Notes: generated from the letters alone by a model not told the origin. Positions 7,155 to 16,746 are shown, counted from the first letter of the stretch. The stretch: 64,000 nt of DNA from FEB-10 sp963710645 (GCA_963710645.1 CAVQBD010000009.1:248001-312000), one strand, 5' to 3'. Numbers and translations: made by a program.

Positions 7155-10100
7155 CTAGGATCGTCGATTCGTGCTCGATTCCTCATTGACCTCGTGTTCT
7201 CCAAGGTAAACCCTCCCGGTCGCTCCGTCCATTGAGATGGGGTCGGCGGCCAGGATGGCATGTTGTCCGATACGAGCCATGCCGTTGGCGTCATCCACCT
7301 CCAGCTCGGCGCAGTTGACCACACAACACTTACCGAGCCGTTTGGCCGTCACCGCCGCATGGGAGGTGAAACCGCCGCGAGCGGTCAGCAGCCCGTCCAC
7401 GTCGAGCACCAGTCGAATGTCCTCGGGAACGGTATCAGGTCGCAGCAATATCACCTTCTGATCGGGGTACTGGGAGCGGCATCGCTCCACGTCAACCGAC
7501 CTGAAGGCCACCCTGCCGGTCATGGCACCACCGCTGACCCCGATCCCCGAAGTGATCCAAACCTCCTCCATCACCTCAGGCCGGGCGAAGAATGGCCCGG
7601 CGTGCTGCCGCTGCGACCGCATGGGTCTGATCTGGAGGATGTGAAGATCCTCAGGGTGATCCGATTCGAAGGTGAACTCGATCTCCTGGTGTTCGAATCC
7701 GTGTTCATTGACGAGGGCGCGGGCGATTCCCCTGATTGCAGCGTAGATCCCGGGCAGCTCGGTCTCCATGGACACTTCGAGCTGCGGGGAGTATTCCACG
7801 CGCTGGGCCTCGCTCACCGGATAGGGGTGAACCAGTCCCGCGACAACGTCCTCGCCCTGAGACCGCAAGGTGAAATCGCCGTACAAGCCCACACCCGTGC
7901 TGGAGACCCGCGGATTACGGGTGAAGACCACTCCGGAGCCCGCCCGCACGCTCATGTTGCCGAAGACCATGGACTGGACCACCACCGCGGTGCCCCACTC
8001 GTCCGCCAGGTGGAGCTGGTTGCGGAACAACCGCGCCGGTTCCGAGTACCACGACCTCACCACCAACCCCACCGCCTGAAGCAGCTGATTCGTGGGATCG
8101 TCGTGGACCGTGACCCCCTGACCCTCGATGGATTCACGATAGGCCAACGCCACGTCGCGCATCTGCACGGCGGTGAACTGTTCCTTGCGGTCGACCCGGT
8201 GGCGACGTTTGTGGCGGAGCATGATGTCGTCAAAGACATCACGGTCCACACCGGACGACATGGCCACGTTCTGCAGATACCTTCGGTAGCTGTCCCAAGC
8301 GCCCCATTCCTTCTCCCCCGTACGACCCATGGACCGCAGCAGTTCCACGTTCAAACCCACGTTGAGGATGGTGTCCATCATCCCGGGCATGGAAAACGCG
8401 GCCCCGGAACGGACCGACAGCAGGAGCGGGTTCGACGGGTCGCCGAGCGTTTTCCCGGTGGCTGTTTCGAGGACCCGGGCGGCCGCCACGATGCGATCGC
8501 TCACGTCGCCGTCCAGTTCCGCCGTGCGGATCTCCGGTTGGAGGGTGAACAGCTCGGAAGAGATGACAAAACCATCGGGAACCGGCACCCCCAGCATTTT
8601 GAGTCTCTTCAGTGAAAACCCCTTGAAGCCGAGCAGCAACTGATCTTCGTGGTCCAGCGGCGGCTCCCCCAAAAAGGAGATCAGCCGGGCCCTCATCTCA
8701 GCTCCGGCGGGGTTGGAAACCCGCGCCACCGGTCCGTCGGCCAATCGTCGCAGTGCCTGTCGGGACCGCCGCAGAAAGAGATCGAACTCCTGAATACCGT
8801 AGGTGGAGGCCATCAGGTCACGAAGAAAGCGCTCCGATTGGCTGTGGGAAACGGCCGAAGATCCATCAGCGGTCAGCTGGCCCACTTCCTCCGTCGATCC
8901 CACAAGACGTTCCAGGTTGTCGCCGTGCAGCGAGATGTAGTTGGTCGCCACCGCAGTGTTAAGTGCCTCGGACATGAAGTCCAGGATGTTGAGGTATTGG
9001 TGGACCGACAGCCCTCCCCTGGCGACACTCCGTTCGAGAAGGTGGAGCTGGGTCTCCAGATGTCGAACCCTCAGACCGGATACCACCAGCCCGGCCAACA
9101 TCTCCTCCATCATCCTCAACGCCAGCGCCACCGACTCGTTGGTGACCTTTCGGAAATCAAAGCCCGCGATGCAGGCCTCCATGTGGGGTTTGAGGAAGGT
9201 CATCATGCGCAGCAGCAGGCCCATGGCGTCGAACTTGGGCTCCCGGTACGTTCCATACATGGACGGGATGCCCGCCGCGATGTGGCGCTTGTGGAAGATA
9301 TTTTCGAAGGCCTCGGTCTTCTCGGATGAAACGATGGTGGTCTTCAGTTCTTCGAGCACCCGGTTGCCGGCGGCCACGATCTCGAGGTGATCTCCCTTGA
9401 AACACGCGTTCCCGAACCCTTCTCGGACCGTCGGAGACAACAGAGGAGACAGCTCGACGACCCCGAGCAAGGCGTCCGGGGAGTATTCGTATTTGGCCTT
9501 CAGGAGTTGGTACATGCGCACAAGCAGCGCAACCCGCTCACGATCTTCCGGGCTGCCGATAGCCGAGTCGGCCAACAACGACTCCAAAAACTCGGGTTCG
9601 AGGGTGTCGAGGTCGTCCTCGGTGATGCCTTTTTGGGACAGCGCCGCAACAATCTCGTGGACGCGGCTGAACCAGTCGGCGTCGACGCTCAGGCCGGCAA
9701 ACACGGATCCTGGGAGATAGGGTTCGAGGCCACCCGGATCGCCCGTTCGCCAGGCCGCAAAGACCGCCGCCGCAAAACCCACCAGCCGGTTGTTGCTCTC
9801 CGCATGGGACTGCTTCCTCAGATAGTGGACGATGGGGTCGCGGCGGTGGGTGATCTGATCGATGCGGGTGGAGACTTCTCGGAGTTCACCCTCGGACCCG
9901 ACCTCGTTGAAAAACACCGGGAAGGTGCCCAGGAGCTGCATGATCAGATTGAACGCGTGGGCGATGTCCGAGTTCAGGAGCCTGGAAATGTCGCGCTGGA
10001 AGAGATCGGTGTCCGAAACAAAGACCCCATTGACATGGAGATTGATCACCAGAGCCGACAGCAGCTGCTCATAGGCGATGGGATTGCGCTCGATGATCTC

Positions 10101-11276
10101 CAGCCAGGTCCGGAGACAGGGCAGGTGATGGGGGTTGACGTGGGTCTGCCACTCTTCTGAGACTCCCTGAATGTCTGGCGCTTCAAAACTCGTGGCGATG
10201 GTGCGGTCCACGAAATGGCGGACGACGGCTGGGTCTTCACGGGTGGCGATCCCCTCGCCGAGCTTCTCGAGACACTTGTAAAGCAGGGTCTTCTGGGCCG
10301 GCTTGCACACCCCGAGGTAGCCGGTGATGAGGTCCACCGCTCGGACGATCGCTTCGTCGTCGCCGTCTGAACAGACCGTCCTGATGGCCTGGTAGAGGGC
10401 CCGCAGAATTTCCATATTGCGGTGTTCGAGCTCTTCCACTCCGGCCAGATGAACATAGAGCGCGATCCGCTCGATGGGGCTCGGCAGCTCGCGGGCCCGT
10501 GTGAGGACCATGTCCACCAAGCCGTCCAAACTGGGCAGTCCGAGGAGTTCCTCCGGACATTGGGCCGCAGCACGGGCCTGCCGCGCGGCCTTGATGGCTC
10601 CATCCAGTGGTCCAGCCACGACCGCCAGGACCTCAGCGGCAGTGCCGACCGGCTCCCTCCAGGACCAACGCTCCAGATCCACCGACTCGTCAAAGACCAC
10701 CAGTCCTGTGTCGACGATCGCGGAGAAAAGCTGTGAGATGCGGGCGCCATCCAACCCGTCGTCCAGCGATCTTTGGGCGAGTCGGCGCACAAGGCCGGCA
10801 TGCTTGAGAAAGACGACGCCGTTGTCCTGTTGCAGGCGCTCCAGCTTGGCGAGGCCGGCTTCCACCACCTCGCCGTAGCCGGCCGCGTGCTGCGATCGGC
10901 CGAGGGTGTCGAGAAACCCCAGATGGATACCCACCAAATTGGCGAGGACCGCGGCATCGGTGGTGTCTGCGTACAGTGTGCCGAAAATCCTGTCGATCAA
11001 GCCCGCGATGTGGATTCGGTCAGTGCTTCGTTCGAAGTAGTGGAACATGCTGCCGCAGACGTTCCCCAACTGGCTTTCAATCTCGCGCAGACTGCCCATG
11101 GGGTGGTGGAGCTCGGTCAGAAGGCGAAGCGCTGCCTGGTGCACCCCGTAAAACCGCTCGACACTGACCAGCACCGATGCGTAGTCGTCAGGGATCACGA
11201 CCTCGCGACGGGTTTCCTCGAGGTTGGCCAGCAGGGCTGTTGAATGCGGTAAATCGGGGTCGGTGTGCTGAGACAT
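7155..11276 (-). CDS. PPDK-type ATP-grasp and phosphohistidine protein with large helical N-terminus and no PEP barrel
   Basis: The 1373-residue protein has three parts. Residues 1 to about 860 are mostly helical with no motif I recognise. Residues about 880-1225 are a pyruvate,phosphate dikinase-type nucleotide-binding domain: GFKGFSLKRLKMLGVPVPDGF, SVRSGAAFSMPGMMDT and a QIRPMRS ending. Residues about 1240-1360 are the swivelling phosphohistidine domain, with GGFTSHAAV carrying the catalytic His near 1304. The C-terminal PEP/pyruvate-binding barrel of PPDK is missing, so the phosphate acceptor must be something else: water, a carbohydrate, a small molecule or a partner protein. It is the promoter-proximal gene of a pair with the GAPDH-like gene. 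TATACT (11289-11294) is a likely -10, with no clear ribosome binding site. Confidence 0.8.
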   Translation of the reverse strand: MSQHTDPDLPHSTALLANLEETRREVVIPDDYASVLVSVERFYGVHQAALRLLTELHHPMGSLREIESQLGNVCGSMFHYFERSTDRIHIAGLIDRIFGTLYADTTDAAVLANLVGIHLGFLDTLGRSQHAAGYGEVVEAGLAKLERLQQDNGVVFLKHAGLVRRLAQRSLDDGLDGARISQLFSAIVDTGLVVFDESVDLERWSWREPVGTAAEVLAVVAGPLDGAIKAARQARAAAQCPEELLGLPSLDGLVDMVLTRARELPSPIERIALYVHLAGVEELEHRNMEILRALYQAIRTVCSDGDDEAIVRAVDLITGYLGVCKPAQKTLLYKCLEKLGEGIATREDPAVVRHFVDRTIATSFEAPDIQGVSEEWQTHVNPHHLPCLRTWLEIIERNPIAYEQLLSALVINLHVNGVFVSDTDLFQRDISRLLNSDIAHAFNLIMQLLGTFPVFFNEVGSEGELREVSTRIDQITHRRDPIVHYLRKQSHAESNNRLVGFAAAVFAAWRTGDPGGLEPYLPGSVFAGLSVDADWFSRVHEIVAALSQKGITEDDLDTLEPEFLESLLADSAIGSPEDRERVALLVRMYQLLKAKYEYSPDALLGVVELSPLLSPTVREGFGNACFKGDHLEIVAAGNRVLEELKTTIVSSEKTEAFENIFHKRHIAAGIPSMYGTYREPKFDAMGLLLRMMTFLKPHMEACIAGFDFRKVTNESVALALRMMEEMLAGLVVSGLRVRHLETQLHLLERSVARGGLSVHQYLNILDFMSEALNTAVATNYISLHGDNLERLVGSTEEVGQLTADGSSAVSHSQSERFLRDLMASTYGIQEFDLFLRRSRQALRRLADGPVARVSNPAGAEMRARLISFLGEPPLDHEDQLLLGFKGFSLKRLKMLGVPVPDGFVISSELFTLQPEIRTAELDGDVSDRIVAAARVLETATGKTLGDPSNPLLLSVRSGAAFSMPGMMDTILNVGLNVELLRSMGRTGEKEWGAWDSYRRYLQNVAMSSGVDRDVFDDIMLRHKRRHRVDRKEQFTAVQMRDVALAYRESIEGQGVTVHDDPTNQLLQAVGLVVRSWYSEPARLFRNQLHLADEWGTAVVVQSMVFGNMSVRAGSGVVFTRNPRVSSTGVGLYGDFTLRSQGEDVVAGLVHPYPVSEAQRVEYSPQLEVSMETELPGIYAAIRGIARALVNEHGFEHQEIEFTFESDHPEDLHILQIRPMRSQRQHAGPFFARPEVMEEVWITSGIGVSGGAMTGRVAFRSVDVERCRSQYPDQKVILLRPDTVPEDIRLVLDVDGLLTARGGFTSHAAVTAKRLGKCCVVNCAELEVDDANGMARIGQHAILAADPISMDGATGRVYLGEHEVNEESSTNRRS

Positions 11277-11288
11277 CGTTGTCTGTCG

Positions 11289-11294
11289 AGTATA
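11289..11294 (-). promoter_or_regulatory. -10 hexamer TATACT of the PPDK-like/GAPDH-like unit
   Basis: TATACT on the minus strand ends 12 bases before the ATG at 11276, so the leader would be only about five bases. Just upstream, at 11300-11314, is GGGCGGGCGGGCGGG on the coding strand, where a -35 box would be expected. Confidence 0.5.
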
Positions 11295-11299
11295 TCTTT

Positions 11300-11314
11300 C
11301 CCGCCCGCCCGCCC
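11300..11314 (-). repeat. Perfect G-quadruplex pattern
   Basis: On the minus strand there are four G3 runs separated by single C residues. The tract lies between the TATACT hexamer of the PPDK-like gene and the 9-mer/heptamer array to its right. Confidence 0.7.
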
Positions 11315-11432
11315 GGTGTGGAAGGTGTGGAGGCAGGGAACTTCACAATTCGAAATTCGAAATTCGAAATTCGAGTCCCGAGCCCCGACTCCCGACTCTC
11401 GAGCCCCGAGTCCCGCTCTATTCACTATTCAC
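11315..11432. repeat. 9-mer pair followed by a 12-unit heptamer array that changes sequence in phase
   Basis: Bases 11315-11332 are two 9-bp units (GGTGTGGAA, GGTGTGGAG). From 11347, 7-bp units follow without loss of phase: four AATTCGA; then GTCCCGA, GCCCCGA, CTCCCGA, CTCTCGA, GCCCCGA and GTCCCGC; then TCTATTC and ACTATTC. Three different unit types thus share one register. This lies between the divergent PPDK-like and tricorn genes. Confidence 0.9.
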
Positions 11433-11526
11433 TCCGTCACTGACCGAACCTACCTACCGTGGCGGCCATGACGGAGTTACACTACCTCGTCGTGCGACCC
11501 GCCAAAGGGCGCGCTGGAGGCAGCCC

Positions 11527-14500
11527 ATGTTCACCCTGCACCGCCGTTTTCCTATTTCGTCAATTCCCTTCATTCTTGTTGCTGTCGTCATGGCGGCCAC
11601 CGCCGTGACCGCGAGCGCCGGCCAGCCTCTGCTCCGGTTTCCGGACGTCAGTGGAGACAGCGTGGTCTTCACCGCCGCCGAGGACATCTGGATCGCCCCG
11701 GCCGGCGGCGGAAGGGCCATCCGGCTCACCGACAGCGAGGGAGAGGAACGCCATCCCAAGTTCTCCCCGGACGGCAGTCTCATCGCGTTCACAGCCGACA
11801 TGGACGGCAATCCGGACGTCTACGTAATGGCCGCCGACGGCAGCGGTCTGCGTCGCCTGACCTACCACCCCTCCGCCGACGAAGTGGTTGGGTGGCACCC
11901 CACCGAGGCCAAGATCCTCTTTCGGTCCAGCCGATCGTCCTATAGCCGATTCGACCGGCTCTTCCTGATCGCGCCCGACGGCAGCGGTCTCGAGGAGCTG
12001 CCGCTGCACGAGGCCGGCCGCGGCTCGTTCTCGCCCGACGGCAATCAGATCGTCTACAACCGCATCGCTCGTGAAGACCGAACCTGGAAGCGCTACTTCG
12101 GTGGCATGGCCCAGGATCTGTGGCTTTATGATTTTGGCTCCGGCGAGGATCGCCAACTCACCAACTATCCGGGCACCGACCGGCTGCCCATGTGGATCGG
12201 CGACGCCATCTACTTCGCATCGGATCGCGACGGCCCGCTCAACATCTACCGGTATCAGCTCACGGGCGGTGGCATCGAACAGATCACCCGTCACTCGGGT
12301 TTCGATATCCGCAGGCCGAGCCACGGCGGGGACCGCATCGTCTATGAGGTGGGCGGCCAGCTGTGGTTGCTGGACACCGCCACGGGGGCCGACGCCCAAA
12401 TCCCCATCAACATCCCCATCGAACCGCGGGAAGCTCGCCCCTACCTGCGGGACGTGTCCGACTCCATCACCGAGGTTTCGATCTCGCCCAAGGGTGGACG
12501 GGCTCTGATCGTCGCCCGCGGAGAGATTTTCACGGTACCGCGGGAGCACGGGCCAACGCGCAATATCAGCAGGGCGCCCGAATCACGGGAGCGCGGTGCA
12601 GCGTGGTCCCCCGACGGCTCGCAGATCGCTTTCATTTCAGACCGTACCGGGGAGTATCAGGTCTACATCGGCGACACCCAGGGCACCGCCCCCCCAAAAC
12701 AGATCACGAAGAGGGACCGGGGCTACCCCCACACCCTGCGCTGGTCGCCCGATTCCACCAAGATCGCATTCACCGATGAGACCCTCTCCCTGTACATCGT
12801 GGGTGCGGACGGGGGCAACGTGGTGACGGTTGACACGGCCGAGGTGGAGCCCATGGACATTTCGCTGGAGGCCAAGCCCATCTCCGACCACACGTGGTCT
12901 CCGGACAGCCGTTGGCTGGCCTACTCCAAGATCGGGACCGACCAGGTGTCACATCTCTTCCTCTACTCGCTGGCAACAGGCCAGGGTCACAACGTCTCCA
13001 GCGGCCTGTTCAACGATTTCGGGCCCGTGTTCACAGCCGACGGCCGGCACCTGGTCTTCATCTCCAACCGGCGCTTCAACCCCACCTACGGCGATTTCGA
13101 GTGGGAAATGGTCTACAAGAACATGGCCGGGATCTACGCCCTGACCCTTCAAGCCGACGGTCAACCCCTGCTGCCGCCTCGTTCCGACGAAGCGGCACCG
13201 GACGGCGAGGACGCGACGGGCACCGAGACCGCGGTCGAGGTCTCGGTTGACCTCGAAGGCATCACCCGGCGCATCGAGGCGCTGCCGGTGGATCGCGGCA
13301 ACTACCGCCAATTGGCCGCCGGAGACGATTCCATCTACTACCTCAATGCCGACAGTGGTGACTTCAACCGGTTCGAGTTTCGTGAGACGCCGCCCATGGA
13401 TTTGGTTCAGTTCGACTTCGACGACCGCGACGAGACGACTCTGGTCGAGGGGATCGACGGTTATGCCGTATCCGGAGACGGAAAACACCTGGTCTACCGG
13501 CGGGGTGACGACATCGGCATTTGGGACACCGAACCTGGCCACCAGCCGACACCGGAGATGACCGACCCGGAGAGTCACGGCTTCGGCCCCAAAGCCTATG
13601 CCCTGGATCTGTCGGATCTCGAGATGGTGGTCGATCCGGTGGCGGAGTGGAAACAGGTCTACTGGGAGGCCTGGCGGCTGGAGCGCGACTACTTCTACGA
13701 TCCCAATCTTCACGGCCTGGACTGGCAGGGGTTGGGTGACAAGTACGGCGCGTTGCTCGACGACGTTTCCTGTGCCCAGGACCTGCGCTTCTTGATCGGC
13801 GAACTGATTGGCGAGCTGGCCACTTCCCACACCTACATCCGTACCGGGGACCGGCGTCGGCAGGCCGAGTCGGTGAACGTGGGCATGCTCGGCGCGGATT
13901 GGGTGGCGGACGAGAAGGCGAAACGCTACCGGATCGGCAAGATCTACTCGGTTCCCCACTGGAGCCGGGACGTCATTCCGCCGCTGGTCGGGCCCGGCAA
14001 GGACGTTGGGGTCGGCGACTATCTGATCAGCATCGACGGCCGAGACGTGACCACCGACCAGTCGATCTTCGCATATTTCCAGGGCCTTGCCCGGAAGCAG
14101 GTGGAGCTGGAGGTGAGCGCACGGGCCGACGGCGCAGACTCGCGGACAGTGGTGGTCGAGCCCCTATCCAACGAACGGACCCTGCGCTACCTGGACTGGG
14201 TGGAACACAATCGACGCGTCGTGGATGAAGCCTCCGGAGGCCGAATCGGCTACCTCCACTTCCCCGACACCTATCTCGGCACCTCCATCGAGTTCCCCGC
14301 CTACTACTATTCTCAGACCACCAAGGAAGGTCTCTTGGTTGACGGACGGTTTAATGGCGGCGGCCTCGATCCGGACATCTTCTTGAACCGCATGGCCAAG
14401 AAGCCGCTCGCCTACTGGACCCGGCGCTATTCGTCGGACCAGGTCACACCGGTCTACGTCAGCCGCGCCCACATGGCGCTGCTCACCAACCGGCAGGCCG

Positions 14501-14841
14501 GATCCGGCGGCGACGAGCTGCCCCACGAATTCCAACAGAAGGGCATGGGGCCTGTGATCGGGACCCGGACCTGGGGCGGACTGGTGGGAGTCTCCATGTT
14601 CATCCCGCTCATGAACGGCGCCAGCCTGACCGTGCCGGACTATCGCATCTACACTCCGGACGGTCAGTGGACGGTGGAGAACGAGGGTGTGACTCCGGAC
14701 ATCTCTGTCGAGCTCGACCCGACCCAGATGGCCAACGGCGTCGATGCGCAGCTGCAGAAAGGCATCGAGATATTGCTCCAGGCGATCGAATCAGAGCCTC
14801 TCGTACCACCGACCCACCCGCCCTTCCCCGTAAGGGACTGA
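11527..14841 (+). CDS. Tricorn-type protease (S41 family) with signal peptide
   Basis: The 1104-residue protein begins with a cleavable signal or anchor (residues about 10-31, ending ASAGQP), so it is exported. A beta-propeller half with TolB/WD-like repeats follows (FSPDGSLIAFTADMDGNPDVYVM, WSPDGSQIAFISDRTGEYQVY), then a PDZ-like and C1/C2 catalytic half. GELATSHTYIR carries the expected His (about residue 767) and NRQAGSGGDE the nucleophilic Ser (about 993), with a following IGTRTWGG. The ending, EGVTPDISVELDP, is typical. Tricorn proteases degrade peptides released by other proteases. A GGAGG site precedes the ATG, and TACACT at about 11474-11479 may be the -10. It is a single gene on its strand, divergent from the PPDK-like unit. 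Confidence 0.9.
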   Translation: MFTLHRRFPISSIPFILVAVVMAATAVTASAGQPLLRFPDVSGDSVVFTAAEDIWIAPAGGGRAIRLTDSEGEERHPKFSPDGSLIAFTADMDGNPDVYVMAADGSGLRRLTYHPSADEVVGWHPTEAKILFRSSRSSYSRFDRLFLIAPDGSGLEELPLHEAGRGSFSPDGNQIVYNRIAREDRTWKRYFGGMAQDLWLYDFGSGEDRQLTNYPGTDRLPMWIGDAIYFASDRDGPLNIYRYQLTGGGIEQITRHSGFDIRRPSHGGDRIVYEVGGQLWLLDTATGADAQIPINIPIEPREARPYLRDVSDSITEVSISPKGGRALIVARGEIFTVPREHGPTRNISRAPESRERGAAWSPDGSQIAFISDRTGEYQVYIGDTQGTAPPKQITKRDRGYPHTLRWSPDSTKIAFTDETLSLYIVGADGGNVVTVDTAEVEPMDISLEAKPISDHTWSPDSRWLAYSKIGTDQVSHLFLYSLATGQGHNVSSGLFNDFGPVFTADGRHLVFISNRRFNPTYGDFEWEMVYKNMAGIYALTLQADGQPLLPPRSDEAAPDGEDATGTETAVEVSVDLEGITRRIEALPVDRGNYRQLAAGDDSIYYLNADSGDFNRFEFRETPPMDLVQFDFDDRDETTLVEGIDGYAVSGDGKHLVYRRGDDIGIWDTEPGHQPTPEMTDPESHGFGPKAYALDLSDLEMVVDPVAEWKQVYWEAWRLERDYFYDPNLHGLDWQGLGDKYGALLDDVSCAQDLRFLIGELIGELATSHTYIRTGDRRRQAESVNVGMLGADWVADEKAKRYRIGKIYSVPHWSRDVIPPLVGPGKDVGVGDYLISIDGRDVTTDQSIFAYFQGLARKQVELEVSARADGADSRTVVVEPLSNERTLRYLDWVEHNRRVVDEASGGRIGYLHFPDTYLGTSIEFPAYYYSQTTKEGLLVDGRFNGGGLDPDIFLNRMAKKPLAYWTRRYSSDQVTPVYVSRAHMALLTNRQAGSGGDELPHEFQQKGMGPVIGTRTWGGLVGVSMFIPLMNGASLTVPDYRIYTPDGQWTVENEGVTPDISVELDPTQMANGVDAQLQKGIEILLQAIESEPLVPPTHPPFPVRD

Positions 14842-14856
14842 TGGATGATGCTGCGC

Positions 14857-14887
14857 ATTTCGAATTCCGAATTTCGAATTTCGAATT
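14857..14887. repeat. Heptamer array (ATTTCGA type) upstream of cinA
   Basis: Units ATTTCGA, ATTCCGA, ATTTCGA, ATTTCGA are in 7-bp phase and fill most of the 62-base gap between the tricorn stop and the cinA-like start. Confidence 0.85.
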
Positions 14888-14903
14888 GGCGGTAGGGAGG
14901 GGC

Positions 14904-16163
14904 ATGGGCCACATCGAAATCATCACCATCGGAGATGAGTTGGTTGAAGGACGGTTGGTGGACACCAACGCCGGTCTGATGTCCGCACGGCTGACCGACG
15001 AGGGTCTTGGCGTCGCCCGCCACACCTCGGTGAGCGACGACCTCGAGGTCATCGCCGAGGTCCTCCGAACCGCAGCGGCCCGAAGCGACGCGGTGCTGGT
15101 GAGCGGAGGACTCGGGCCCACCTCGGACGATCTCACCGCCGAGGCCGCGGCCGCCGCATTCGGTCTTGAGGTGGTATGCAACCCTGCAGCCCTGGAACAC
15201 GTGCGAAACTTCTTCGCCGACCGCGGCCGCCGCATGTCGCTGAACAACGAAAAGCAGGCCGACCTCCCGGCCGGCTGCACACTTCTGCCGAACCCGGACG
15301 GCACGGCCACCGGATTCGGTCTGCGGATCGGCGATTGCCGGCTCTACTTCATGCCCGGTGTCCCGCGGGAGCTCGATCACATCTTTTCCGAAACGGTGCT
15401 GCCCGACCTGCGGAGCTTCTTGTCGGGGAGCCCTCCCACGGTGGTCACCCTCAAGGTCTTTGGCAAGGGCGAAAGCGACGTCGCCCAGATGCTCACCGGG
15501 TTGGAGAACGGTGTGCCCGACGGTGCCCGGCTCACCATCCAGTACCGCGCGACCTTTCCCGAGATCCACATCCGGCTGCTGCTCCAGGCCGATGACGACT
15601 TCGACGGGGACTCCATTCTCGAGGCCTTGGAGAGGGACGCCGCAGAGAGGCTCGGCAAATATCTCTTCGCGATCGGTGGAGCACATGTCGAGACGAGCTT
15701 CCCCCAACAGGTGATGAACGAAGCCCGCGGCGCGGGCATCTCGCTGTCGCTGGCCGAGGGCTGTACCGGAGGCGAATTGGCCCGGCTCGTAACTGGAGCG
15801 GCTTGTGGGGACGAGGTTTTCGTCGGCGGCATGGTGGCGCCGAAACCGTCCGCGCTGCCCGCCCTGTTGGGAGTCCAGTCGGACGCGACCGGAGAATTTG
15901 GGGGGATCGACGAGCCGACCGCAGCAGCAGCGGCCGACATGGTGAGGGCGCGCTTCGACGCAGATGTGGGCCTGGCGGTGACCGGTGCACCGCGCGGTGG
16001 TGGATCGGCCGCCGGCACGCTGATCGTTGCCATCTCCACCGCCGGTGGAACCACTCACCGCAGATTTGACTTCCCCCTCGAGCCCGACCGCTTCCGCCGG
16101 CTTGCAGCCTATGTTGCCCTTGCCATGCTGCGCCAGACCCTCATGGGCGCTGCCAAGAGCTGA
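14904..16163 (+). CDS. CinA-like protein with a degenerate nicotinamide-nucleotide deamidase domain
   Basis: The 419-residue protein has the CinA layout. The N-terminal COG1058 (ADP-ribose pyrophosphatase) domain is intact: IITIGDELVEGR, VSGGLGPTSDDLTAE and MPGVPREL. The C-terminal PncC-like domain is recognisable but altered. The usual AESCTGG is AEGCTGG, so the nucleophilic Ser is Gly; the NxxKxxLLGV segment reads PSALPALLGV, with no Lys; and the late GGTxxKPVGT loop lacks KP. The deamidase activity is therefore probably lost while the hydrolase half may work. The domain functions are known from the CinA family; the loss is inferred. The ATG follows GGGAGGGG. Longer in-frame starts would translate the heptamer array. 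Confidence 0.85.
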   Translation: MGHIEIITIGDELVEGRLVDTNAGLMSARLTDEGLGVARHTSVSDDLEVIAEVLRTAAARSDAVLVSGGLGPTSDDLTAEAAAAAFGLEVVCNPAALEHVRNFFADRGRRMSLNNEKQADLPAGCTLLPNPDGTATGFGLRIGDCRLYFMPGVPRELDHIFSETVLPDLRSFLSGSPPTVVTLKVFGKGESDVAQMLTGLENGVPDGARLTIQYRATFPEIHIRLLLQADDDFDGDSILEALERDAAERLGKYLFAIGGAHVETSFPQQVMNEARGAGISLSLAEGCTGGELARLVTGAACGDEVFVGGMVAPKPSALPALLGVQSDATGEFGGIDEPTAAAAADMVRARFDADVGLAVTGAPRGGGSAAGTLIVAISTAGGTTHRRFDFPLEPDRFRRLAAYVALAMLRQTLMGAAKS

Positions 16164-16197
16164 CCGCCGCAGGATGCAGCCGCAGGATGCTCGTCGC

Positions 16198-16480
16198 GCC
16201 CATCTCCCTATCGCGCTCCCCGAGGTTACTCGCGGCCGGTGGCCGCGGTGACCAGCCGTCGCATTCCGATCTCCATGTCGGTGCCAGGCACCGCCGCAGA
16301 TGTAATGCTCCTCTCGTTAGGTTCAATTTAGCGAATTTGGAAGCGCCGATTCTCCGACCGTGCTCCCCGTGAGGATGCCAGGCACGCCGATTCGCCTGGA
16401 CGGGACGAATCGGTTTGTCGACCTTGGCGAATCGGGATGCCAGGCACCTCCGAGAAACGCATCTTTCTCCCCACGCGCTT
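16198..16480 (+). repeat. Dispersed repeat family B, copy 1
   Basis: It contains the palindromic 11-mer GTGCCAGGCAC at 16281-16291. About 100 bases later come paired ATGCCAGGCAC motifs bracketing an inner inverted repeat, GCCGATTCG...CGAATCGG. An inverted copy of the whole element is at about 21480-21745 and a shorter direct copy is at about 56870-56985. No transposase is nearby. Confidence 0.75.
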
Positions 16481-16590
16481 CCCGAGGTTGCCCCTCCTGA
16501 CGATATTTGGGACTCGACGCGGCACGCAGCCAGTTTGGCCTCAACCCAAAATCGTCAGAGACGGCACGCCCGCCCATCGCGCCTTTCACG
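16480..16590. repeat. Palindromic repeat family A, copy 3
   Basis: CTGACGATATTTGGG (16497-16511) pairs with CCCAAAATCGTCAG (16545-16558), with one extra base in the left arm. Flanks are CTTCCCGAGGTTGCCCC and GGCACGCCCGCCCATCGCG, as in the other copies. Confidence 0.8.
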
Positions 16591-16698
16591 ACCCGGGAGG
16601 GTGGGTGGAAACGTTCAACGTTTAACTTTCAACTTCAAGGTGCCTGGAGTGGCACGCCCGCCCATCGCGCGCACATCGGATCCGGGCGGGTGGGCGGA

Positions 16699-16733
16699 AT
16701 CTGCAATCTGTAATCTGTAATTTGTAATTCGAT
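16699..16733. repeat. Heptamer array (ATCTGTA type) leading into a promoter
   Basis: Units ATCTGCA, ATCTGTA, ATCTGTA, ATTTGTA and ATTCGAT are in 7-bp phase. The TATAAT hexamer at 16747 follows two further 7-base steps. Confidence 0.8.
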
Positions 16734-16746
16734 TCCTGGAATCCAC

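Noticed and set aside
7260..8615. Long plus-strand frames opposite the PPDK-like gene
   Set aside because: They are His/Arg/Gly-rich and contain no motif; the minus strand has conserved PPDK motifs.
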